DNA of 22,066 nt from assembly GCA_015680685.1 (NCBI GenBank), contig MNCI01011404.1:259120-281185 (forward strand). The letters run 5' to 3'. How positions within the stretch are numbered: the first letter of the stretch is position 1; each line of letters begins with the position of its first letter. The position numbers and the translations under genes are program-made. The notes beneath the pieces are model-generated. The model saw only the letters and a list, made by a program, of their open reading frames with translations, did not search any database and was not told where the DNA came from. Shown one piece after another: positions 9,946 through 19,074 of this stretch. This DNA is from Gnetum montanum (taxonomy: Eukaryota; Streptophyta; Gnetopsida; Gnetales; Gnetaceae).

Positions 9946-10638
9946 TGTGCTTCTTGTTTTTCTTATTCTGCATCTTCCTAGTTTCTATGTTATGCTTCTT
10001 CCTTTATATGTATTCTTTCATGGATGTACTTCTATTTCTTATACTAATAATAATAAAATAATATTTTCTTCCACTTTGGCTCCTGAATCATAATTTTCTA
10101 TGATACAAAATGTGACATCTTGTTTCCATATGTCATAAAAACAAGATCGTTCATCGCTTAATTCATTGCATTTGTAAGTAATATAATGGAAATATCTTAA
10201 AATACTTTCATAAATGAATAACTGGCACATGAACTAGGAAAGAAAATAGAAATAAAAATTTTATTAATAAGAGCAGTTTACTGTAAGGCCCTCTAGGTTA
10301 TCTTCCAATGCCACTTAAGCCTTAAAGGAAATCTGGAAATGCCACCATGGTTAGGCTGTCCAACTGACGTGGTGATCAATCCCTTCTTTTCTGGCTTCAC
10401 CTAACACTTGTCACTTGCCTTTCTAGGCTCTCAACTCCATGCTTGACACAACATCTAAACTCAATCTTAAATGGCATAGGTCAAACCCATTCCCAAGGAA
10501 TACATGAATAATTGTAACCTCTCATAATAGGACATCCATTCATTGGAAGGTTAATTACATTTTTACATAACATTTCCACCCTTAACAAGGGATGAGATAG
10601 TACATTTGAAATTTGAATGTCTTTTTTTTTGAACTAAA
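9946..10638. other. spacer, no gene recognised
   Basis: No domain is visible on either strand. On the minus strand, 10573-10590 reads TTAAGGGTGGAAATGTTATG, which looks like a gypsy polypurine tract with an LTR start (TGTTATG). If so, 3' LTR sequence would run to lower coordinates. Support is weak because no matching partner LTR is seen. Confidence 0.3.
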
Positions 10639-10656
10639 ACCTTAGCTTTCATACCA
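10639..10656 (-). other. primer binding site, initiator tRNA-Met type
   Basis: The minus strand reads TGGTATGAAAGCTAAGGT. Plant LTR retrotransposons primed by initiator tRNA-Met usually have TGGTATCAGAGC; 10 of the first 12 bases match. Two bases (CT) separate it from a TTACA end at 10659, the normal spacing between LTR and primer site. Confidence 0.5.
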
Positions 10657-10658
10657 AG

Positions 10659-12504
10659 TGTAATGACACTACTCTAGGAAAGCATTACTTGGCATGACCA
10701 TTGAGTTCAAAAGTAAATGAGTGTTCTAGAGTAAACTCAAGATGGACTATACTTTAATGATCATAATACTTGTGATCACAACATAAGTTCACACATCATC
10801 TTAGTCCATGGTTAGAAGCATTCTAAGGATACCTTTATAATCATATAAGCAACTGAACCAATGGAACACATGCTACATAACAAGAGCATTAACATATAAA
10901 TAAGACATTATTCCCTTAAGAGAGCTAAGTGCATTCATACTCTAATACATCTAGTTCTAATCCTTGCTCTATAGAAAAGGGTAGTGGCCTAGGCATTAGA
11001 GCCAAAGCTCCTCCACATGCATACATATCCTTTTGACAAACACATAAAGAATAAGGACCATGTAGTTCTTTAGTGATGGTTAAGACAACATGGAATCTGT
11101 AAAGATCTCTACACTTCTTCCAACACTTGTTTTGAAAGGAAAATAACCTTTGATTCATCAACAAAACATGTTTTTCTACATTTAGTTTTGAGAAAAAATA
11201 ATAAATAATTTATGTGTTACATTTTTTCCACCACATTAGGGTTTATTTGTCTAATTATATTTGGCTAATAATGTTTTTAATTTAATTATTATCATGCATG
11301 AAGTCACCATGTTAAGTATCTTTTGATTTAACATCACAAAGAAAGTGATTGATTGATTTTAAAGGAACCCTAAGGGATTTTGCAATTCTTTTCTATTTGT
11401 AGTAGTAAAGTTCTTGTGGGTGTGACCTTTAACTAGGCCCTAAGGAGAGGGTATTTGGACCCCTAGTAAATGATAAAAACTAAGGGATTATTTCAGTTGA
11501 ACTTGATACCAGCTTTAAGAAACATAAATTAGTTATGTAGGCACATTTTGATTTGTTTAGGTTTGGTTTTAGATAAAATTTTATTGTGCACAATAAGTAA
11601 GCATCTTAAGATATTACATTTTGACACTAAGATTTAGATTCTAGCTTTAAAAAAATTTAGGTTGGGTGATGATGAAATTTTGATTTGAACATTTGATGAT
11701 GACACATTATTCTTTGTTTGGATATTTGATGACTGTTTGTTTGGTAATAACATTCTAGTAAGATGCAACTACCCTTATACATGGTTTTCCAACTATCTAT
11801 ATTTGATTCCAAAATCTCGTAAGGTATATTTATAATTTATTTTTCCTAATTAATCATAAGGACTAACTTTTTACCTTTCTTAACCTTCGAAATGATACAA
11901 GTAGTGGTAGCAATGAGATAGATGATCAACAACATGCTTAAATTAGATGTTTATTAATTTCTTAGCATTTCAAAATTTTATATATTTTCTATTTTGTAAT
12001 GTTTAGCTTGGATTATTTATAATTTTTATTATCCTTTGATTGGCAAATATGTGTATGTACTTACCTATGTTTGGTGTAGGCTCAATATTTACTTTTTAGT
12101 AGTTTATTTTATGTTTTGGCATTTGAACTGATAAACTAGAGTTTTAGATAATGTTTTGGATATGAATTTTGTATGTCCATTTTATACATTTAGAATTCTC
12201 ATGTCATTGTTGATGTTTTATATTTATTATGTTAATGAATTATTGGCTATTGATTCATTTCAATGTGCATAGGTATTAAGATCCTACAAATTATTGTTAC
12301 TTGGTGAATGGAATAGATTTTTATATGCAAGGAACCTTTGTGTTCTTTTATAATTTTTTTTATTTTATTTTCCCCTTTACACCTATTTATTAGATTCCTA
12401 TTACTTTTCTTGTCATTTTTAAGCATCCTTTACAATTTTTTAAGTTCCAATTTTTATTTTTACATAATGAATTTTAGCCTTAGCCAAGGTTAGAGGGTGT
12501 TACA
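10659..12504 (-). mobile_element. possible long LTR next to the Met primer site
   Basis: On the minus strand the stretch begins TGTAACACCCTCTAACC at 12504, a common start for plant gypsy LTRs, and ends TCATTACA at 10659, two bases before the primer binding site. The ends form a TGTAA/TTACA inverted repeat. The length, 1846 bp, is long but within the range known for plant gypsy LTRs. No gene is visible inside. I cannot find the second LTR, so the unit could also be two unrelated ends. It may be the 5' LTR of G1, whose gag starts about 1.9 kb further on. Confidence 0.38.
10680..10870. repeat. diverged direct repeat, copy 1
   Basis: This block is similar to 12780-12960. The clearest core is CTCAAGATGGACTATACTTT at 10737-10756, against CTTAAGATGGACTACACCTT. 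Flanking text (GAAAGCAT, and TTAGAAGCATTCTAAGGATA) also aligns with gaps. Confidence 0.42.
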
Positions 12505-13559
12505 TTTATGATCCTAGATATCCTCTTTGTTATATAGAAGACTCATTCATCCACTATTTTTTTTACTTGTTTGCTTTCTCAAAGTTCTTGGTTTTGGTGT
12601 AGCTCATATTTACATGATTTTAAGCTAAGATTGGATGAAATTTTTTTTGGGATACTTCTTAACTTCAAGGATTTTTACCTCATACTTGGAGTTGCTTTTG
12701 TCTCCTTGTTCTTTCTATGATTTAGAACTTTAGATGTATTATAGTTTATCACTCATATTCTCCAGTAATAGTTCCCTTGAAAGCAATGCATGAGATCATC
12801 CTTAAGTTCTAAACCATCCAGAATTAGAGGATGGACTTAAGATGGACTACACCTTAATAGTCACAAATCCTGCATGCATAGCTAGAATACATGATATTTA
12901 TTAAAATATGATTATAAGCATAGTGAATATCCTAGATAATAATATAAGAGTCTCAATCAATAACAAGGACAAGATGAAGATCTTTCATGTGTGATACCAC
13001 TTTCTTTCTTTGATACAAATATTGGTATTCAGCCATAGCTATCTATCTTGAATTCTTTTGTTGTTTTCAATTCAAGCATGAATATTAAAAAGTGATGTAA
13101 ATTTATTAGGATTGGAACCTTCCTCCCTTCTAACAATTAATTTTCTTCACTTATTTTTTAAATGTATCAATTGTAAGGTTCTTGACCTAAGTAGATAATC
13201 CTAGAATTAGAAAGTTTTTTCTTTCCTTATTCTTTGTCTACTCATTGTCTAGCTTTATTATGTACTCTAAATTTTCTTTACACATTAATAATATATATAT
13301 AGGGATCTGACACCCCTCCCCATAAGACACTTGAAACCACCTCAAGATAGCTAATATGTGTCCCTATACTATATACATCCAACCCTAACTCCCTTCTCTA
13401 AAGAGTAGAAGAGGTGTTCATGCTATCACTGTTTGTCTACTTAAGGTGAAATCATTTAATTAATCCTATTTTAGCTATAAACTTGAATGGATTTCTTTTT
13501 ATTTTCTTTATTTTTGTTTACAGGAAGCCTTTAGTACAAACTAAAAATCTAAGATGATG
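12505..13559. other. AT-rich spacer with second copy of the diverged repeat
   Basis: The repeat copy lies at about 12780-12960 (core CTTAAGATGGACTACACCTT), in the same orientation and about 2.1 kb from the first copy. A TGACACCCCTCCCC at 13308-13321 resembles a plant LTR terminus but has no partner in view. Otherwise I see no gene, RNA gene or recognisable domain. Confidence 0.4.
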
Positions 13560-14984
13560 CTTTTGAAAGAGTGTAAGGTCAAATCCTTTAGCTATCCCAG
13601 AGGGAATTTTTTAAGAATTTGTTATAAGAATGGAAACCAAATAAGACATTCCCAAAAAACCTTGGTTCATTTCTTTTATGTTTTACTATAGTTTCATCTC
13701 CCTTTGGTACTACTCTATGATTGTACTTTGAATTTTTCTTTATAAAAAATTTTATTGTTGGGGTTTAACACCCTTTATCAAATCACTATATTGTAAAAGT
13801 TTTCCTTTAATTTCATTCATATTTTTTTATCACATAAAGTAAGTAGTATGAACCTATCTTCATTTTAACTTGCTTTCTCAATCCTATTTTTCACATCCTT
13901 ATCAAGTTTATCATTTGATTGGAGCATTGATTTTAGTTAGCATAATGTGAAAGACTTTTTAAGTTTGAGTTGTTACTTATATTTTATCATTGATTATACT
14001 TTGATGAAAATTAAATTTAAGTCTTTTTTTTTCTAGGGATTGTTGTTACTTTTTCATTTAAGAAGTAATATTTGCTCAAAATATATCCACCAACACAATA
14101 GTATTAGTAACTAACATACATTAAGTGATTTCACCTTGTATTTTCTTAGCTAGATCATCCATAATAATAACAAATAAGTAAAGACTAAGTGTAATTCCTT
14201 GAAATAGATCTTTTGTGACTAGAAAATAAAACATTATTTCATACATTCTTTCATTTCTAATAATAGTATTCTTCATGTATGTCTCAAATTACTTTAATAC
14301 ATTTATCAAAGGTTTTTTCCTTTATAAGACCTACTAAATAATAGATATCGAATTCACTCATATATTTATTTTAAGTTGATGAAGATTAGGTTAGATTTTC
14401 TTTTATTTATTTCATCCTTTTGCATTAAATAATAGTTTATCTTTGTAGCATGAATCCAAATTATTATTATTATTATTTGGATACTATTGATTCAAATCTA
14501 AGGTATTACTCTATAACTTACTTCAAAAGCTTTATAACACAACTCATAACTTTGATTCCTCTATAGTTTGTATTACTTTGCACATCTCATTTAATCTTGT
14601 ATATGCAAATAATAATTGTTTTTCTAGGGTTTTATTTTTCTATAAAAAATTTATTAAATAATTTTGCTAGTCATAAGAACTTATATCCCATTTTTTTCAA
14701 AGCTTATATAGAAATGGTATCTATTTTAGCACATCCATGATTTTTTATCTTAGACAAGGTTGTCTTTACCTCAAAAAAAAATTTCTTAACTATTCCAAAA
14801 TTTTGTTCTTCTTAGATGTCCTATTTTAAAAATTTGTCATTTAATAATCTTTTAAAATAAATTTTCATATATCTAAAATTTCATTATCTTTTACCAAGAT
14901 TCTTTGATATGCTTCTTTTATGTATCTAGCATAATTAATATCTAGTTTGAATTCTAACCAATTCACTTTATTGTTATTTTTATG
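13560..14984 (-). pseudogene. RTE-like LINE reverse transcriptase, heavily decayed
   Basis: This is a non-LTR retrotransposon reverse transcriptase, read from high to low coordinates. QRILVKDNEILDI (about 14865-14910) is the pre-RT block. LAKLFNKFF follows, then NYRGIKVMSCVIKLL with the LINE hallmark NYRGI at 14551-14568. LIFINLK (about 14375-14400) stands for the usual VFIDLEKAYD block. GITLSLYLFVIIMDDLAKKIQ surrounds 14142-14162. CMLVTNTIVLVD at 14100-14111 replaces CMLFADDIVLVD, so both catalytic aspartates are gone. SMLQSNDKLDKDVKNRIEKA and LCDKK (13824-13837) are the post-RT blocks, and RFFGNV (13645-13662) stands for RWFGHV near the C-terminus. Stops and frameshifts are frequent. The upstream endonuclease is not seen because another LINE abuts it at 14985. 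Confidence 0.82.
14461..14478. repeat. ATT microsatellite
   Basis: About six ATT units inside the decayed RTE-like LINE. A (TA)6 run also occurs at 9545-9556. Confidence 0.8.
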
Positions 14985-14999
14985 TTTTTTTTTTTTTTT
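14985..14999 (-). other. poly(A) tail of a LINE (15 A on minus strand)
   Basis: Fifteen T residues on the plus strand mark a poly(A) tail on the minus strand, directly after the 3' noncoding end of the zf-RVT LINE. Immediately beyond it the RTE-like reverse transcriptase frame resumes, which marks this as an insertion boundary. Confidence 0.75.
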
Positions 15000-15990
15000 C
15001 GAGGGTGGACAAGGATGAAGGGATGAGTGTAAGAAGAGTGTTGGAACTTGAAGTAATTTGGGGGGGTGTCGGACCCCGAAAAGAAGTTTTATTGAAATTA
15101 AACTGAGAGCGTTGTGAATAGAACTCAGAAAACGCCTTATAAATAAACAAGTATTAAGGGAGGAACCCCAAGTTGGGGCACAACCAAATGTCCACACATA
15201 CAGGCTTGTTACAAAATAGAATGACATAGAATTAGATGAGGCAAAGAGCTCTCAATTAAGGATAGAGAGTTCCAATGGTGACTCCACATAATGAAAAGGG
15301 AAAGCTTCATTGTAGCGATTACTAATGCTAAGTGTAATTGGAACACATAGGTCTTTCCCATAGCTACAAGAGATGAACCAATTGATGACTGTCCAGATGG
15401 AACTTGGATGCTTGAGATGTGAGTTGAAAATGGGTGAGGCGAAAGATCTGCAACTTCTCTAACCTGGTGAGCAAACAATTATTAGAATAATATATCTTTT
15501 GAAATAGAACATTGCATCTTTACTTCCAAATATAATATAAAATAGTAGGCCTGATAACTTTCCACAAAAAATTAAGATTAGCAGAAGTAATGTTCAAGAA
15601 TTTGAATATAGCATCCTCTTGAGATAGCTTGTATGATGGAAAAGCTTTGGAAGCCCACTGCCACACATGTTGAGCAAAGGGAAAATGCCAAAATACATGG
15701 ACAAAGTCATCTTGTCCACCACAAAGAGGGCAATTGGGATTGGGAATCCCCAGATATTCTAACCATTTTCCAATAGGTAGACCATGGTGCAGGAGACACC
15801 AGAGGAACTACTTAATTTTGGGGAGGGTCAGAAGTTTCTAGATATGTTGGAAGAGAGGGATCCAAAATTTTCTGACTCTTGTTTATGTCAATACTTATTG
15901 CAATGTTGAATGACTTCAGATGGGTCATGCATGAGATGAATGGGGACAGATGGCCAGTAGGGAAACTTGAAGTAATTTCGCTATAGAAAC
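15000..15990 (-). pseudogene. 3' end of a LINE with zf-RVT domain, 5'-truncated
   Basis: This is the C-terminal part of a plant L1-type LINE. The frame gives KLLTLPKIK, stop, FLWCLLHHGLPIGKWL (FLW block at 15781-15808). Then GIPNPNCPLCGGQDDFVHVF follows with the CPLC zinc pair at 15721-15732, then WHFPFAQHVWQWASKAF. This is the zinc-binding reverse transcriptase domain (zf-RVT). The usual second cysteine after H is Phe (HFPFA rather than HCPFA). Coding sequence fades by about 15480, and the 3' noncoding part runs to the poly(A) at 14985-14999. The reverse transcriptase and endonuclease are absent, so the copy is 5'-truncated, as is normal for LINEs. Confidence 0.8.
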
Positions 15991-16047
15991 ACCTCAAGAG
16001 ATAGCAAACATGATATATTAGAAGAATTGTAGAATAATATAAATATG

Positions 16048-16125
16048 CCTCAAATGTGAATCAAATTGACAACCTTTTACCTAGCAAGATAATGAGTTGA
16101 TTACTTGAGCAACATATCACTAGCC
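16048..16125 (-). repeat. tRNA-like sequence, possible SINE head
   Basis: The minus strand contains TTGCTCAAGTAA (16101-16112), close to the polymerase III A box, and CAATTTGATTC (16058-16068), close to the B box GTTCGATTC with the CG changed to TG. The two are about 32 bases apart, as in tRNA genes and tRNA-derived SINEs. The stems are not well conserved, so this is a relic (SINE head or tRNA pseudogene), not a working tRNA. The T-rich DNA just below could belong to its tail. Confidence 0.42.
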
Positions 16126-16299
16126 TATATAATTATTTCTTAAACATTTTTTTATTACTTTGTATAGCTAAAATCGAAACTGAAATTTTATATGGAATAG
16201 GTTCACTATAATGGAAAATGACCTCAATTCATTAAATCCAAATATTATGAATGAAAGATTGATATGCTAGAAAATAAGAAAACTAGCTATCTTTAATTA

Positions 16300-17179
16300 T
16301 TGAAAGAAGATTACAATAGGGTTTCATAACCCACAACATATAACAATCTCTCACAAATACTCAAATGATGTTGTAGAGCATGAGGCTCTACAACCATACA
16401 TTAGTTGTTCTTAATTCAAGACGTAACCAATAGAGAATCTTTTCCACAACTTAGGACTGAGATTTCAACATAGAAGTAAGACATAATAAGACACAAGTCT
16501 ATACACCACACAATTAACCTTGAAGCTACAACCATACATGCACTTACTCAATGTGCTCTCCCATACTCTTACAATACTTCAACTTACCTTTCATGATCTT
16601 TCATCTCTCCTCATGACATCTCATGAAGAATTACATCAATATTTATTGACAAAGAGAAGATAAGAAACCTAGAAACCTTTCCCTAAATCAACTTGAAGAT
16701 CTTTAGCTATTTCCATCTTTTTTCATCTTCTTCCAACTATTTTTGAATTGGAACAAGAAAGTTTGAAAGTTTCCTTGGTTTTATAGATCATCTCTAGCCT
16801 TTTTGAGTCGACTCCTATCAAAACACACCTTTTAAGAAAGATGTCTCTAGTGTTTGGGAAACGTCTCCTTTATGGATGAGACATTTCCTCCTTGATGAGA
16901 TGTCTCACTTGAGATGTCGTAGCAACTTGGGAGACATCACATCCACTTTGGAGAGATGTCTTTAATAATTTCAAGGTGTTACCTACCCAATGTAAGATGT
17001 CTCTTGTGAAGATTTAACCCTTAGCAAAGATGTCTCCTACATCTTCTAGATGTCTTCTGTGAAGTTTTGGTTCTTAGATAGGATCTCTCCTTGACCTCCA
17101 AGACAAATTTATAAAGCCCAAAAAGTATGAAAATCATGAACAAGGAAGAGAACATGGGGATCAAAAAATATTCCCTACA
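16300..17179 (-). mobile_element. 3' LTR of chromovirus G2 (low-coordinate end uncertain)
   Basis: On the minus strand the LTR begins TGTAGGGAATA at 17179, right after the polypurine tract. Its U3 contains eight exact GACATC/GATGTC words between 16840 and 17054. TATA candidates are CTATAAAAC at about 16780-16788 and TTTATAAA near 17108. A poly(A) signal AATAAA lies at 16642-16647. A 9-bp perfect inverted repeat with a 5-base loop sits at 16371-16393. The far end is not fixed: possible CTACA ends occur near 16372 and 16029. The sequence has no clear second copy in the window. Confidence 0.6.
16371..16393. repeat. perfect 9-bp hairpin in the G2 LTR
   Basis: TTGTAGAGC, loop ATGAG, then GCTCTACAA. 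The stem is perfect even though the surrounding element is badly mutated. It lies in the presumed R/U5 part of the LTR. Confidence 0.7.
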
Positions 17180-17196
17180 CCAGCTCTTCCACCCTT
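17180..17196 (-). other. polypurine tract of chromovirus G2
   Basis: The minus strand reads AAGGGTGGAAGAGCTGG, directly before the LTR start TGTAGGG. Position and purine content match a plus-strand priming site downstream of the chromodomain. Confidence 0.6.
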
Positions 17197-17234
17197 CAAA
17201 AAGTGAACTTATATAAACAAGGAAGTTGGGGTAG

Positions 17235-18340
17235 TAGCGATCCCCCATTCATGAAGTTTAGTCTCATGGACTCATATAGCATCATGTTCACATTAATCCT
17301 CCTAATGGATCAAGTACTCATGCTTCTTCACTCCTTGAGTTCTTGAAGCTTCCCTCAACTTGAATACAATTACCTTCCTCTCCATTGAAGGCTTGTATTA
17401 CTCAATAGCCCCCTTCAACTCATCAATGTTGCCCTGTATAATCTTATCATCAACTAGTCCATGATAGTGCATAAGATCTAAAAAATTAAACATAAAAACA
17501 AACTAACATCATTTGCTAAGTCAATTTCAAAAGCATTATCATTAATATTGACCTTAGTTTTGAAAGGTCATAGCTTCTAGGCTTTCAACTTGGACAAGTT
17601 AACATCTCTCAACCTCTTCTTCTTCAAGTGCACCTAAACCAACTTACTAATAGAAAAATTTGACTTTTATTTGATCTTATTTCTCTTAAGGACTCTCTCT
17701 TTAGCCTTCTTCTTAAGATTTTATTTCACCTGTGCATGAAGATCCCTAATCTGTTTTATAAAATTAGTACTAAGTTGAGCTTCTCCATTAAAGCTCTTCA
17801 AGGTATCCATCATCCTTGGACAAAAATCATAGTTCACCTCAAATGGGCTTTTACCAATGACAATATGAAAAATATTATTGTATGAAAACTCAACATGACA
17901 TAATAAGTTTTTCCACCTATTTGAATATTCATCATACAAATATCTCAAAATATTTAGCAAGAATTTATTTACCACCTCTATTTAACCATTAGATTATGGA
18001 TTATATGCATTAAAAATTCAATTTTATTCCTAAAATTTTTCAAAGGAACCTACAAAAGTGACTTGTAAGCTTTCATTCTTTGTCACTAAAAATGTTCAAA
18101 GGAATTTCATGCAACTTCACAACATGCTAAAAATAAATAAATTTACCACATGAGAAGCATCACTCACATTTTTATATAAAATGAAGTATGCCATCTTGGA
18201 GCACCTATCCACAATAACAAAAATTACATCATTCCCACTTTTGATTCTTGAAATACCACTCACGAAATCCATTGACATACTTTTCCATGGAACCTTGGAA
18301 ATTGGAAAAGGCATATACTATCCATCCACTCCTTTTTCTC
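17235..18340 (-). pseudogene. Ty3/gypsy chromovirus G2: integrase core, GPY/F module, chromodomain
   Basis: Integrase inserts the element into host DNA, and the chromodomain directs it to chromatin. From high to low: VPWKSMSMDFVSGISRIKSG with the first catalytic Asp at 18267-18269, NDVIFVIVDRCSKMAYFI, then SDKE with the second Asp at 18082-18084. NAYNP, stop, SNG, stop, IEVVNK follows with the catalytic Glu at 17976-17978, then the FSYNNIFHIVIGKSPFEVNY region. All three DDE codons survive. KLVxVHLKKKRLRDVNLSKL and a damaged GPF (Gly now a stop) form the GPY/F module at about 17500-17660. LMHYHGLVDD leads to a chromodomain with KHEYLIH, stop, ED and VHETKLHEWGI (17235-17345), where three aromatic or Gln sites are stops. 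Gln codons repeatedly read TAA. Confidence 0.85.
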
Positions 18341-19060
18341 CTTTGAAATTCTGACAAGTTAAACACTCCCTCATAAATTTTGAAGTTTTAGTTGCCATAC
18401 CATGCTAAAAACAATACCTATCCACAAGTTCGAATGTTTTATCCCTATCCATATAACCTACCATGATACTACAATGCTTTTCAAACAAAATCTTCTTTCT
18501 AAAATTATAATTAGGAATATTTACCTTTCCATTATTGAATAAAAATTCATCTTAAATAAGATAGCCCCTCCATTTATATATCTTACTTAACAATGGTTCT
18601 TTGAGGCTCCTCCAAACCTACCAAAAATCATAATCATGTTCATAAAAATCAACAAACTCATCCATACCTTCCACATAAGGTACATTGAAATTCACCACAT
18701 GCACCTTGGACAATGCATCAACCACCACACTGGCTTTTCTACTTTTGTGCTTCAACAAAAAATTAAATTCTTGTAATTGTGCAACCTACTTCATATGCTT
18801 TGTACTCAACTTTTTTTTGAAAATTTAGAAATTATAGTGCTTTGTGGTCTATCATCGAAGTAAACTTCTTAGACAATAAGTAATGCCTCCAATTCTTGAT
18901 TTCTTGAAAAATAACATACAAAACCACTCATATATGCTATATTTTTTTCCTTAACTCATTCAACTTCTGTAAAAAGAAAGTAATAGGTGTACCTTATTGT
19001 GAAAGTACCCTACCAATGGCAAGTCCACTTGCATCCACCTTCCCTTGAAAAAGCTTCTAA
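18341..19060 (-). pseudogene. G2 RNase H and zinc finger, duplicate copy A
   Basis: This is the proximal copy, continuous with the integrase below. It reads FTSMIDHKAL, stop, FLN (stop at 18832-18834), then EYKA, and KASVVVDALSKVHVVNF (VDALSK at 18705-18722). The H2C2 zinc-binding region follows with CLTCQNF. An eight-T run at 18811-18818 breaks the frame. The Trp after MK/MR is TAG. It aligns with copy B at an offset of 840-862 bases. Confidence 0.82.
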
Positions 19061-19074
19061 AAATCTAGAATTAC

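Noticed and set aside
14865-15227. 120-codon minus-strand open frame as a gene
   Set aside because: It crosses the poly(A) tail and joins the noncoding 3' end of one LINE to the pre-RT block of another, so it is a chance fusion.
15209-15478. 89-codon minus-strand frame after the zf-RVT domain
   Set aside because: It is out of frame with the LINE protein, which continues as RCNVLFQKIYY in another frame.
16048-16125. Functional tRNA gene
   Set aside because: Acceptor and arm stems do not pair well and the B box is mutated.
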